Shown: positions 1-8,525 of the stretch, piece by piece | Layout of the letters: every line of letters begins with the position of its first letter | How positions within the stretch are numbered: position 1 is the stretch's first letter | Assembly (NCBI GenBank): GCA_031554725.1 | Contig: JAVBUZ010000009.1 | Span: 1-22,058 of the forward strand | DNA from: JAVBUZ01 sp031554725 | Lineage (GTDB): Bacteria > Bacillota > Clostridia > Lachnospirales > Lachnospiraceae | Direction of reading: 5' to 3' | Length of the DNA: 22,058 nucleotides | Made by a program: the position numbers and the translations under genes | Notes under the pieces: generated by a model | What the model was told of the DNA's origin: nothing | Database searches by the model: none | The model's input: the letters and a program-made list of their open reading frames with translations, nothing else

Positions 1-1521
1 CTGTAAAACAACTCCCGCATGTTGAATTGTTTTGTTTTGATAATACAGCTGTGCTCCTACCGCTCCAACATCTTCTCTTTGCGCATACATAAGCAGCTCT
101 TCAATCCAGTTCACAGTAATTACTTCTGTATCATTGTTAAGAAGAAGTACGTATTCACCAGTGGCATGCTTTACACCTAGATTATTTATCTTAGAGTAAT
201 GGAAGCTATCTTCATAAGTAACAATCGTTATTTTATCTCCATGATTCTCTTTTAGATAGTCGTAGTAATCAAATATTTCCTTTGTTTCACTATTATTTTC
301 TACCACAATAACTTCATAATTGTCATAGGTTGTTTTTTCTAAAATAGAAGCTACGCATCTTTTCAAGTCTTCTAAATGATCCTTATTTGCTATAACTATA
401 GACACCTTAGGATTTCCTAATACTTGATATCTGATTCTAAAAATAGTTTCAAAAGCTTTGGTACTCTCAATCTTGAAATGTTCAAAACCATGTTTGGTTA
501 AATGTTCTGAAACTGCTCCCTTTGCCGCTTCAATTGCGTATGGCTTGGCACCAATTCCAGAAGCTACACTCCCTGCATGACTACGCCAATAATATAGGAG
601 CATCGGAATATGAACTACTTTTTGGGCATTATCCGTTAGCCTTAAAATCATATCATGATCTTGGCTTCCATTAAATTTAGAACGAAATAGCTCTGTGCCG
701 TCTAAAAGCTCTCTAGAGAAAACACTAAAGTGACAAATATAATTATTTGCTCTCAGATTATCAGGTGCATAATCCGGTTTGAAATGCATGGTTAGCATCT
801 TATTAATATCACTATTTTTAAAGGTTGTTTCATCACAATACAGATAATCAGCCCCTTGTTCATTAATTGCTTTTACATATTGAAAAAGAGCACAAGGATG
901 TAAAATATCATCATGGTCAAATAACCCAATATATTCACCGGTTGCTAGCTTTAAGCATTCATTGGTGTTTCCAGCTATTCCCTCGTTTTTAAGCAGCTTC
1001 TTATATACAATGCGGTCATCCTTATAGGCTTTGCACATTTCACCTACATATGCATGCTCATCATCAGAACCATCTGCAAGACACAGCTCCCAGTTTTCAT
1101 ATGTTTGCCATAGAACTGATCCAATCATTTCCTGCAAAAAATCCTTTGGTGTATTATATAAAGGAACTAAAATACTAATTTTTACAGGCTGCTCAAAAAT
1201 TGTATTTTTTTCTATCTCTGCTCTTTGTGCATCTGGAAAGCTTTCTGTTCCAAATTGCCTCATTGCTTGGCGTTCTCTTTTTTTATAATTTACCTTGGCC
1301 AGAATACCTTTTACCCCACCACAATTACTAATTCTTTGTTTCTGTCTTACAAGAAAATGAAACACATTTCTTGCTGGCTTTGCCAACTTCCACAAAGGAT
1401 TATTTTTAATGCGATCCAGTTTAGATGCAAGTTCATCATTTTGGGCTTCTAAGTCTGCAATTCTTCCTGCCAAATCCGCGTTCTTCAAATGTTCTTTTTC
1501 ATAAGCCTCTTTGTAATCCAT
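1..1521 (-). CDS. Tandem-domain family 2 glycosyltransferase, 3' end off window
   Basis: Putative cytoplasmic glycosyltransferase building a cell-surface polysaccharide. The ATG at 1521 is preceded by GAGGAAAG; the frame stays open to base 1, so at least 507 residues are present and the C-terminus is missing. An N-terminal coiled-coil stretch (about residues 5-40) is followed by the NNPLWKLAKPAR motif that often precedes GT2 domains in rhamnan-type clusters. A first GT-A domain (about 95-330) opens with ISILVPLYNTP and carries FDHDD near residue 197 as the metal/nucleotide-sugar acidic motif. A second GT-A domain starts near 372 (VSIVIANKDH) with LLNNDTEV near 460 and GAVGAQLYY...QHAG just before the window edge. 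Both catalytic acid motifs look intact, so it may add two linkages. It lies 30 bp downstream of another tandem GT2 in the same operon. Donor and acceptor cannot be read from sequence; rhamnose is suggested only by the neighbouring rmlA and rmlC. Confidence 0.9.
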   Translation of the reverse strand, partial: MDYKEAYEKEHLKNADLAGRIADLEAQNDELASKLDRIKNNPLWKLAKPARNVFHFLVRQKQRISNCGGVKGILAKVNYKKRERQAMRQFGTESFPDAQRAEIEKNTIFEQPVKISILVPLYNTPKDFLQEMIGSVLWQTYENWELCLADGSDDEHAYVGEMCKAYKDDRIVYKKLLKNEGIAGNTNECLKLATGEYIGLFDHDDILHPCALFQYVKAINEQGADYLYCDETTFKNSDINKMLTMHFKPDYAPDNLRANNYICHFSVFSRELLDGTELFRSKFNGSQDHDMILRLTDNAQKVVHIPMLLYYWRSHAGSVASGIGAKPYAIEAAKGAVSEHLTKHGFEHFKIESTKAFETIFRIRYQVLGNPKVSIVIANKDHLEDLKRCVASILEKTTYDNYEVIVVENNSETKEIFDYYDYLKENHGDKITIVTYEDSFHYSKINNLGVKHATGEYVLLLNNDTEVITVNWIEELLMYAQREDVGAVGAQLYYQNKTIQHAGVVLQ

Positions 1522-1551
1522 CTTTCCTCACATTCTGCCACGTAAATCCCT

Positions 1552-3573
1552 CTATTCCACATGTATAATGCGGTGGCACCAGTTTATATATATAACTCTT
1601 GTTATTTTATTTTTCATTATTGCGCCCACATAATAATCTCCCTTTGGAAGCCCCGTTACTGTTTCCGCAAAACCTGAAAGCGCTACGTTTATTTGGTCTG
1701 GCATATTCTCTTCTAAATCCTGACGAATCTTCCTCTTTAACGGGAAGGACCAAACCACCTCTTCCTCCAAGCTAATCTCTTCTTCCTTTGTGGCCGGCGT
1801 TTTTTTGCCAAGCTCCACTGCAGAAAAAATTAACTTGTTTTCATAGCAAGCATTGTCGTCGCCAAGCATTAGTCCATAGCCTTGAATATCCTGTGAAACA
1901 AGAGCTTCAACACGTAGTAGTAGCCCTGGATGAAGACGCAACTTACCTTTCTCACGATATACACTCGCATTATTTGAGCTTCGCACTTCTTCCTTTAAGT
2001 CATCCCTTTCAAGTACAGGTCTTATTCTTGTATCTAAAACCTTATGACTGAGCCATCTATGATAAAAAGGATCTACTCCATCTAGCTTTGGATGTCTATC
2101 ATATAGCTTCTTTCTTTCCCCCATAAGTCTCTTTAGCTTTTCTTCTGACTCATCGTTTCCTCTGCTAAGAGATTCATGATGTCTCAAAAAAATATCATTT
2201 CTTACTACATTAAAATATCCTTGCTCGTGAAGCGTAAAGCAAAGGTCTACATCATTAAATGCTACTGGCAAGTCCTCGCAAAATCCATTGATACCATTAA
2301 AAACTTCTTTTCTTATCATCAGGCATGCGCCCGTAACTCCAAGTACATTATGGGCAACTCGGTTTTTCCTAAAATAGAACTCTTTTGAATCATCATGAAA
2401 CTGTAGCTTATGAACTGGCCCCAGCGAAATATTGGTAATTCCCGCATGCTGAATTTTTTGTGACTTTGGATATAATAGCTTCGCTCCTACGGCTCCTATA
2501 TAAGAACACTTGGCTTTCTCCACTAATTTTTCCAGCCAATTCTCTTCTACAGCCTCCACATCATCATTTAGAAATAGTAGAAGCTCTCCCTTTGCTACAT
2601 TAGCACCTATATTACACATTCTAGAAAAATTAAAATCGATCCTTTCGTATACATATTTCATCGAAATTCCACTATTTATTAATTCTTCTTTTAACTTTTG
2701 AATCTTTTCTTGTTCTTCTATTTTGCTTCCATTGTCTACAATAATCACTTCAAAGGGCTGCTCTTTAACAGTCGCTTTCACGGAATAGAGATTCTGTTTT
2801 AAAATCTCTGCATTATCTTTGGAGGGAATAATAATAGAAACTAATTCCTTGGCCATCCCTTTTTCTATGGATGTCGCACTCTCTTCACAAGTCCTGCTTC
2901 TTAAAAAATCTTCATAATTAGCCGATGAACTATTATGAAATAAAATCCTATTTATATGTCCAACACGCTTTGTACCAAAAACAGAAAATCCATCTGCTTT
3001 TATCAACAGCTCCATACATAACGCATAAAAATTTGATATCACTTTTCCAGCATCCGCTTCAAGCAGAGCCCTCATTACCTTACTTCTTATTGCTACCACA
3101 CTACCAAAGTAAAAATACGATTTGAATAAATCTGGTGACCAATTAGGTTTTAGCCATGGATTAAATCTGGCATGACTTTCATCTCTAACATCTTCGTCAG
3201 CGTACAAAATACTAACATCTGGATTACCTGCAAAATAGTGTCTAATTTGTTGCACTGCGGTAGGAGCCAGCGCACCTCTTTCTCCATTATTCTTACTTTT
3301 TGCCACAAAAACAAAAACTTCTTTATCCCACTCCAAGCTTTTGTCTGAAAAGAAGCCATCTTCAACTTCAAAGCAAGAAATATCTACACTTGGCAAGCTA
3401 TCTTTACCTATCGTAGTTTGCCACAAGCATTCTTCAGACTTCTCTACCTCTTCAATTCCATAGGAGTAATCAATCTTGCGAAATGCCTTTGTATATTCTT
3501 TCTGATATTGCCTATTTAGTTCTGAAACCAATAACTTCTTAACTGTTTCCTTCGCTTTCAACCTTATCTCCAA
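1552..3573 (-). CDS. Family 2 glycosyltransferase with degenerate first GT domain and C-terminal beta-rich domain
   Basis: Likely polymer-building glycosyltransferase of about 670 residues. The catalytically convincing domain lies at about 244-480: VSIIIPSKDN, EVIIVDNGS, FLNDDVE (about 334-340), GAVGAKLLYP, QHAG, GACLMIRKEVF and NDVDLCF, the pattern of GT2 rhamnosyltransferase-like enzymes. Residues 80-215 align by eye only with the second half of a first GT2 domain (YADEDVR, FNPWLKPNWSPDLF); the N-terminal nucleotide-binding half and a DHDD-type motif are absent, so this domain is probably structural. Residues about 560-673 form an extra beta-rich domain of unknown role. The start is uncertain: TTG at 3573 lies 5 bp after the upstream stop, while TTG at 3561 has GGAG six bases before it and may be the real start. 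It sits between the methyltransferase-kinase gene and a second tandem GT2. Substrate unknown. Confidence 0.88.
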   Translation of the reverse strand: MEIRLKAKETVKKLLVSELNRQYQKEYTKAFRKIDYSYGIEEVEKSEECLWQTTIGKDSLPSVDISCFEVEDGFFSDKSLEWDKEVFVFVAKSKNNGERGALAPTAVQQIRHYFAGNPDVSILYADEDVRDESHARFNPWLKPNWSPDLFKSYFYFGSVVAIRSKVMRALLEADAGKVISNFYALCMELLIKADGFSVFGTKRVGHINRILFHNSSSANYEDFLRSRTCEESATSIEKGMAKELVSIIIPSKDNAEILKQNLYSVKATVKEQPFEVIIVDNGSKIEEQEKIQKLKEELINSGISMKYVYERIDFNFSRMCNIGANVAKGELLLFLNDDVEAVEENWLEKLVEKAKCSYIGAVGAKLLYPKSQKIQHAGITNISLGPVHKLQFHDDSKEFYFRKNRVAHNVLGVTGACLMIRKEVFNGINGFCEDLPVAFNDVDLCFTLHEQGYFNVVRNDIFLRHHESLSRGNDESEEKLKRLMGERKKLYDRHPKLDGVDPFYHRWLSHKVLDTRIRPVLERDDLKEEVRSSNNASVYREKGKLRLHPGLLLRVEALVSQDIQGYGLMLGDDNACYENKLIFSAVELGKKTPATKEEEISLEEEVVWSFPLKRKIRQDLEENMPDQINVALSGFAETVTGLPKGDYYVGAIMKNKITRVIYINWCHRIIHVE

Positions 3574-3578
3574 TATCC

Positions 3579-5660
3579 TTATATCAATTTTTTTACGGAA
3601 TCTTCCAAATCTCTTGCGATATCTGCAGGAACGCGTAATATTTCCATCTTCAGATGAAGAATATTTTCAGCTTGTCTTTCAAGTTCACTCAAAGTAACAT
3701 TTATATTTGGGTCCACTGTAGAAAAAACAATGGTTGGTTCATAGTTTCCCGTTTCCCTATTTGTGCTCTTAATAATCTTTCCATTGGTAATAATTGCTTT
3801 ACGTTTCTGCATTGCAATCGGGCATCCATTCCATAAAAGTTCCTTAACCTTAACAATGCAGGAATCCATTGCCGGATCGACTCTCACCATACTTACATTG
3901 CCATTAATATAAACATCCGTTTCAATAAGCTGTTCGCCACTAAATGCATCTGGAACAAAGTAGGAGGTTTCTTCATTGTAACCATTTCCTGAATCTTCAT
4001 AAACCTGTAGCCTCAACACTGATTCTGAGTCTTTAAAGCTATCCATCCATTTTACTGGTGTCATTATTTTGTAACCAATTAAGTTTCTAATCTCAGCCAT
4101 AGACTTTCTTTGCCCAGTTACAAACTTTTGGAAGTCCATTTCCTGTTCACGATAGCGTTTTACATCCTCGCCAGTAATATTGAGTTCTTCTAAAATCAAA
4201 TCTACATTTAATTTATTTCTCTTTTCATCCTCTAATAGGTAGCAATAAAGGGCTCTGAATGCTAATTCCTTAGTATCCACCTCTTTACCAAATGTCCATT
4301 CATAGTCTATAACTGTCCATTCGTCATCATTTACCATAATGTTAGAAAACACTAAATCAAAGTCTGAAACAGGAAATGTCTGATTATAGCCAATTCTGTC
4401 GATGTATTGTCGAAACAATGCATGAAACCCTTCAAAATCATCCCTTTCTAGGCATTCATCCATCATTTCCGCTAACGTCACACCTGGAACAAACTCAAAA
4501 AATGTCCATAATTTCCCATTTTCCTCACACAATTCACATTTATTTATTGCAAGATTTCCACCAGTGTACTTCTCTTTTAGGTTATGATAAGCCAAAGCCA
4601 TCCCTTTTACATGTTCATTTGCTTCTTTGGATAACGGATGTTTTTTTACTTCAATCTTTCCTTCATCACTTCTGGTGATTTCAGTTCTTATCATATACTC
4701 TTTTGCTCTATCATTAGAAAATTTTGCATATTTTACATCAAATCTATCTCCAATAACTGCGATATAGGAGTTTGAGAATATCGGAAATAAGCCATCTTCA
4801 ATGGCTCCATCAAAAGCACTCTTTTCATCAAAAAGAAGCATTCTATCTCTGTCAAAGTTTCGACTATTATTGGATAGCTCACCTTTGCCTGGCATATATG
4901 CATCTGAATAAAGCGTCGTCATAAACTTATAATCTGGATATGGATAATAGAAGGAATATTTTTTCACATCACAAGCTGCAAATATCCTTTGTAAACCATT
5001 TTTTGTAAAGGTTCTTACGCCACCACCTTGGGTGTAATTCTCAATTCCACTAAAGTACGTGCCTAAATGATCTTCCTTACATCCAGCAAAATATTTCATT
5101 CCATACTTGTTCTCAATAGCAATAATTACTCTACCATTTGGTGCCAAATGCTTCATTATCATATTAAGGAACTTTTCATATGGCTTATCAGTTCCCATAT
5201 AACCTTGCCCATACTCGAAAACTCCAATTAGACAAATATAATCATAATCACAAGGTAGTGTAGGCTCAATGTCCAAAAAGTTTCCCACATGTATCGTTAC
5301 ATTTTCGCTTTCACTATGTCTATGCGCATTAATCATGCTTCTTTTCTTTGATAGATCTACGCAAGTTACTTCCTTGGCTTTTCTAGATAGCGCACCCGTT
5401 ATAGCTCCGCATCCAGAACCGATTTCTAGGACCTTCGCCTGAGCTTCCATAGGAATCCAATCCACTATATTTTCTCTAAGGGCAGACAGATGATATAGAA
5501 TGGGCCAGCTAGCTCTCTCCTCGATAATTTTTGGATACTCCACCTGAGAATAATTCGTTACAATATCCAGTAATTCATCTTCCACCACACCATCACAATA
5601 TAAATCCTCACCCGGATAATATGTCAAATCTAATGTGATATTTCCTATCTTTTCTGTCAC
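3579..5660 (-). CDS. WbdD-like bifunctional methyltransferase-kinase (putative chain-terminating enzyme)
   Basis: Fusion of a class I SAM-dependent methyltransferase and a protein-kinase/APH-fold phosphotransferase. Counting from GTG at 5660, motif I LEIGSGCGAITG lies at about 78-89, the acidic VDLS near 101, and the fold extends to about 210. The kinase part covers about 300-490, with the catalytic-loop-like DFDLVFSN at 433-440 and IDYEW at 451-455 in place of the DFG-type metal site. A C-terminal beta-rich region and a short helical tail (about 640-690) follow. This order is that of E. coli WbdD, which phosphorylates and methylates the non-reducing end of O8/O9a polymannose to stop elongation. 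That role here is inferred from architecture and from the adjacent Wzt-like gene. An upstream GTG at 5669 overlaps the AGGAG (5669-5673), so GTG at 5660, eight bases from it, is preferred. Acceptor sugar unknown. Confidence 0.85.
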   Translation of the reverse strand: MTEKIGNITLDLTYYPGEDLYCDGVVEDELLDIVTNYSQVEYPKIIEERASWPILYHLSALRENIVDWIPMEAQAKVLEIGSGCGAITGALSRKAKEVTCVDLSKKRSMINAHRHSESENVTIHVGNFLDIEPTLPCDYDYICLIGVFEYGQGYMGTDKPYEKFLNMIMKHLAPNGRVIIAIENKYGMKYFAGCKEDHLGTYFSGIENYTQGGGVRTFTKNGLQRIFAACDVKKYSFYYPYPDYKFMTTLYSDAYMPGKGELSNNSRNFDRDRMLLFDEKSAFDGAIEDGLFPIFSNSYIAVIGDRFDVKYAKFSNDRAKEYMIRTEITRSDEGKIEVKKHPLSKEANEHVKGMALAYHNLKEKYTGGNLAINKCELCEENGKLWTFFEFVPGVTLAEMMDECLERDDFEGFHALFRQYIDRIGYNQTFPVSDFDLVFSNIMVNDDEWTVIDYEWTFGKEVDTKELAFRALYCYLLEDEKRNKLNVDLILEELNITGEDVKRYREQEMDFQKFVTGQRKSMAEIRNLIGYKIMTPVKWMDSFKDSESVLRLQVYEDSGNGYNEETSYFVPDAFSGEQLIETDVYINGNVSMVRVDPAMDSCIVKVKELLWNGCPIAMQKRKAIITNGKIIKSTNRETGNYEPTIVFSTVDPNINVTLSELERQAENILHLKMEILRVPADIARDLEDSVKKLI

Positions 5661-5671
5661 GTTTTTCACTC

Positions 5672-6916
5672 CTATACTTCTTTTACAATAACTTCTGAAT
5701 TCATGTCATAAAAGCCTACCGTATTTTTATCCGAAACTACTGTAATATTCATAACATCATACAATCTATGATACACTTCAAATTCACTTCCAACATACCC
5801 TGTTACACCAAGGGAGAGCAAATATTCGCCACCCTGCAAGCTCATTTTCTGTGTAAAGGTAACATCTTTAACTTCTCCTGCTTTCACTGACTCTAAAAAA
5901 GCCTTTTCTACCATGCTGTTTGTTCCTGTGATTTCAGTTCCTTTTACGTCCTTAACCGAAAAGGCAAAGATAGGTGCTGGTAAATCATCTTGAAATTTTA
6001 CTCGCATATGCACAGTGAAGGTGTCGCCCTTGATAACAGCACTAGTTCTCGTTCCCTTATCATCCGTAATATAAAAACTCATAATTTGAGCTTGTCTGCT
6101 ACCATATTCTAGACTTTCAGGATTTCTCCCCATAACCTCTGAGGCAATTTCACTTATTCCTTCGTCGTATTGTCCTACTAAAACTTGCTTATACGCATCA
6201 ATCATTTCCTTCGCGCTGCCTTCTCCTAGCAAACTCCCCTTATTAAGCAAGAACACTCGGTCACAGTACTTACTAATACTACTAAGATCATGGCTTACAA
6301 ATAAAATGGTCTTACCCAACTTTTTAAACTCTTCAAATTTTTGATAACATTTTGCTTGAAAAAATACATCTCCTACAGATAAGGCTTCATCAACAATTAG
6401 TATTTCTGGATCTATATTAATCGCTACCGCAAAGGCTAAACGTACAAACATACCACTAGAATAGGTCTTCACAGGCTGATATATGTAATCGCCAATATCT
6501 GCAAACTTCAGAATTTCTGGAAGCCTTTCTTCAATTTCTTTTTCCGAAAATCCCATCATCGTTCCATTCAGAAATACATTTTCTATTCCGTTATATTCCT
6601 GATTAAAGCCTGCACCTAATTCTAGTAAAGCGGAAATTCTTCCCTTCACAGAAAGACTTCCTTCTGTAGGATTAAGAACACCTGTTATTATTTTTAAAAT
6701 CGTAGATTTACCGGAACCATTTGTGCCAATAATTCCTACGGTTTCTCCCTGATAAATATCTAGACTAACGCCGTTTAGAGCATAATGCTCCTTGTGCTTA
6801 TTTTTAACTAGCCCAAAAGTTTCCTTCAGACGATCTGAAGGTTTGTCATATAATTTATATATCTTTTTTAGGTCTTTGACCTGTATTGCAATTTGCTTTT
6901 CTTCATGATTTGACAT
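5672..6916 (-). CDS. wzt: Polysaccharide ABC exporter ATPase with carbohydrate-binding C-terminal domain
   Basis: ATP-binding subunit of an ABC-2 type polysaccharide exporter (Wzt/TagH/RfbE class), acting on the cytoplasmic face with the permease encoded upstream. Visible motifs: Walker A GTNGSGKST (64-72), signature YSSGM (152-156), Walker B ILIVDE (172-177) and H-loop SHD (208-210). The N-terminal domain ends near 245. The remaining 150 residues (about 265-414) resemble the Wzt C-terminal beta-sandwich, which in E. coli O8/O9a binds the modified polymer end; plain wall-teichoic-acid exporters (TagH) lack this type of domain. The ATG at 6916 is preceded by GGAG nine bases upstream. It lies 20 bp after the permease and its stop adjoins the ribosome binding site of the methyltransferase-kinase gene, suggesting coupled translation. 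The symbol is by family resemblance; strictly it is Wzt-like. Confidence 0.93.
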   Translation of the reverse strand: MSNHEEKQIAIQVKDLKKIYKLYDKPSDRLKETFGLVKNKHKEHYALNGVSLDIYQGETVGIIGTNGSGKSTILKIITGVLNPTEGSLSVKGRISALLELGAGFNQEYNGIENVFLNGTMMGFSEKEIEERLPEILKFADIGDYIYQPVKTYSSGMFVRLAFAVAINIDPEILIVDEALSVGDVFFQAKCYQKFEEFKKLGKTILFVSHDLSSISKYCDRVFLLNKGSLLGEGSAKEMIDAYKQVLVGQYDEGISEIASEVMGRNPESLEYGSRQAQIMSFYITDDKGTRTSAVIKGDTFTVHMRVKFQDDLPAPIFAFSVKDVKGTEITGTNSMVEKAFLESVKAGEVKDVTFTQKMSLQGGEYLLSLGVTGYVGSEFEVYHRLYDVMNITVVSDKNTVGFYDMNSEVIVKEV

Positions 6917-6936
6917 TCGTCATTACTCCGTTTTCA

Positions 6937-7932
6937 TTATAGTACATCCGCAAAATGCACTTTTAGTTTTTTAAATACCAACGCACCTATTCCAAACAGT
7001 ACCACTGTCACAATCCAAAAATACATGGTGGAATAAAAATCCTGCCAGAACCATTCATGCTCATAAATAGAGCTACGGTAGCCACTTACAATATATACCA
7101 AAGGATTCAGCTTCAATATTTTGATTACAATATTATCATAATCTTCTATATTCCACATAATCGGAGTTGCCCATGTGCCAATCTGCAAAACAATCCCGAT
7201 AATTTGAGATATATCTTTAAAAAACACTACTAAGGCGCAAGTTGAATAGCTCAGTGCCAAGACAAAAATAAAAAGACACATACTATAATAAACAAGCTGC
7301 AAAGTGTAAATACTTGGGTAATAACCTAAAATAGCTGCTAAAACTAGCAATATCCCCACGAAAAACAAGTGAATAAATGTAGCTGCAATAACTTTAATGA
7401 TCGGAAGTATACTAATCTTAAAAACAACCTTCTTAACCAAATAATTATACTCAAGCAAGGCATTTGTTCCATTCGTAAGTGCCTCTGTAAAATAAAACCA
7501 CGGCACTAAGCCCGCTGTTAAAAAAAGCACGAAAGGAATATCTGTACCATTATCTCCTCTTGGTGAGCTTCCTTTAAAAACCCCTTCAAATACAATCCAG
7601 TACATTACAACCGTAACTACTGGCTGCACCATAGCCCAAACCGCTCCAAGATAAGAACCTGCATATCTCTTTTTAAAATCATTTTTTGCCAATTTCCAAA
7701 TAAGTCTTCTATTTTGAAATAGCTCAAGAGGAAGAAGTGTAAGCTTTTCATACATTTTCATAAAAAACAAGCACGCAATGAAAATAACTACACATGAAAT
7801 TATTTTTTTCAAAATTTCTTCTTGGGGATTCGCCAATGGATTATGATGGGTCACAATCACCACTGCCATTATAAGAGCCACTAAGCAAAATAGGGATATG
7901 ATTGTCTTTTTTGACATTTTATTTTTTTTCAT
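6937..7932 (-). CDS. wzm: Polysaccharide ABC exporter permease, long N-terminus
   Basis: Integral membrane permease of an ABC-2 (Wzm/TagG) polysaccharide exporter. The core from about residue 75 has the family features: an amphipathic segment with LIWKLAKNDFKKRYAGSYLG, then six hydrophobic spans, and a central GTWATPIMWN segment with NPLVYIVSGYR before the last spans. About 331 residues is some 70 longer than a typical member (about 260). The excess is an N-terminal hairpin of two extra hydrophobic segments (about 9-29 and 42-62) before the family's normal start, so eight membrane spans are likely. The start at 7932 is supported by AGGAG seven bases upstream. It lies 8 bp after rmlC and 20 bp before the ATPase gene. 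The exported polymer is not identified by sequence. The symbol is given by family resemblance. Confidence 0.92.
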   Translation of the reverse strand: MKKNKMSKKTIISLFCLVALIMAVVIVTHHNPLANPQEEILKKIISCVVIFIACLFFMKMYEKLTLLPLELFQNRRLIWKLAKNDFKKRYAGSYLGAVWAMVQPVVTVVMYWIVFEGVFKGSSPRGDNGTDIPFVLFLTAGLVPWFYFTEALTNGTNALLEYNYLVKKVVFKISILPIIKVIAATFIHLFFVGILLVLAAILGYYPSIYTLQLVYYSMCLFIFVLALSYSTCALVVFFKDISQIIGIVLQIGTWATPIMWNIEDYDNIVIKILKLNPLVYIVSGYRSSIYEHEWFWQDFYSTMYFWIVTVVLFGIGALVFKKLKVHFADVL

Positions 7933-7940
7933 ATCTTCTC

Positions 7941-8504
7941 CTATCTTTTCTTGCTTTCCTTATATTCTTTTAAGCCGCCCCATTTGAGATCTTTTTCTGA
8001 CATTATAAGCTCCATTCCCTCCGGAATTGGCCAATCAATTCCAATTTCTGGGGCATTCCATAACAAACCACCTTCATCGTTTGGATGATAAAAGTCAGTA
8101 CATTTATAGCAAAATTCTGCATAATCTGATAAAACTACAAATCCATGCGCAAAGTTTTTGGGTATAAAGAACTGTTTTTTATTTTCTGCTGTTAAAAGTT
8201 CACCATGCCATTTTCCAAAGGTTTCTGAGCCTTCTCTTAAATCTACAGCAACATCATAAACTTCACCCTTTATTACGCGAACTAGCTTATCCTGAGGATA
8301 ATTTATTTGAAAATGAAGACCTCTTAGCACGCCTTTTTTAGATGCCGATTGGTTGTCCTGAACAAATATTTGATCGATTCCTGCTTCTTTAAAATCATTA
8401 TAATTATATGATTCCATAAAGTAGCCTCTTTCATCACCAAATACACTTGGTGTAATTACTTTTAATCCTTCAATTTCACATGTCTCTACTGTAATTTTTC
8501 CCAT
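7941..8504 (-). CDS. rfbC: dTDP-4-dehydrorhamnose 3,5-epimerase
   Basis: Cytoplasmic cupin-fold epimerase of the dTDP-L-rhamnose pathway (RmlC/RfbC); it converts dTDP-4-keto-6-deoxyglucose to dTDP-4-keto-L-rhamnose. The 187-residue length is normal. Conserved blocks visible: FGDERGYFMESY (22-33), VQDNQSASKKGVLRGLHFQ ending at residue 66 with the presumed catalytic His64, VAVDLREGSETFGKW, FIPKNFAHGF with His120, and the Tyr-rich stretch near 133-139; WNAPEIGIDWP closes the active-site region with Asp157. The gene lies 21 bp after a muramidase gene and 8 bp before the exporter permease. rmlA is two genes upstream, but rmlB and rmlD are not in this window, so the end product (rhamnose or another dTDP-hexose) is inferred. 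The symbol rmlC is equivalent. Confidence 0.95.
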   Translation of the reverse strand: MGKITVETCEIEGLKVITPSVFGDERGYFMESYNYNDFKEAGIDQIFVQDNQSASKKGVLRGLHFQINYPQDKLVRVIKGEVYDVAVDLREGSETFGKWHGELLTAENKKQFFIPKNFAHGFVVLSDYAEFCYKCTDFYHPNDEGGLLWNAPEIGIDWPIPEGMELIMSEKDLKWGGLKEYKESKKR

Positions 8505-8525
8505 GGTCTATCTTCCATCCTTTAT

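Noticed and set aside
1031..1452. Two overlapping plus-strand frames
   Set aside because: They lie opposite a clearly conserved GT2 domain and have no recognisable protein features.
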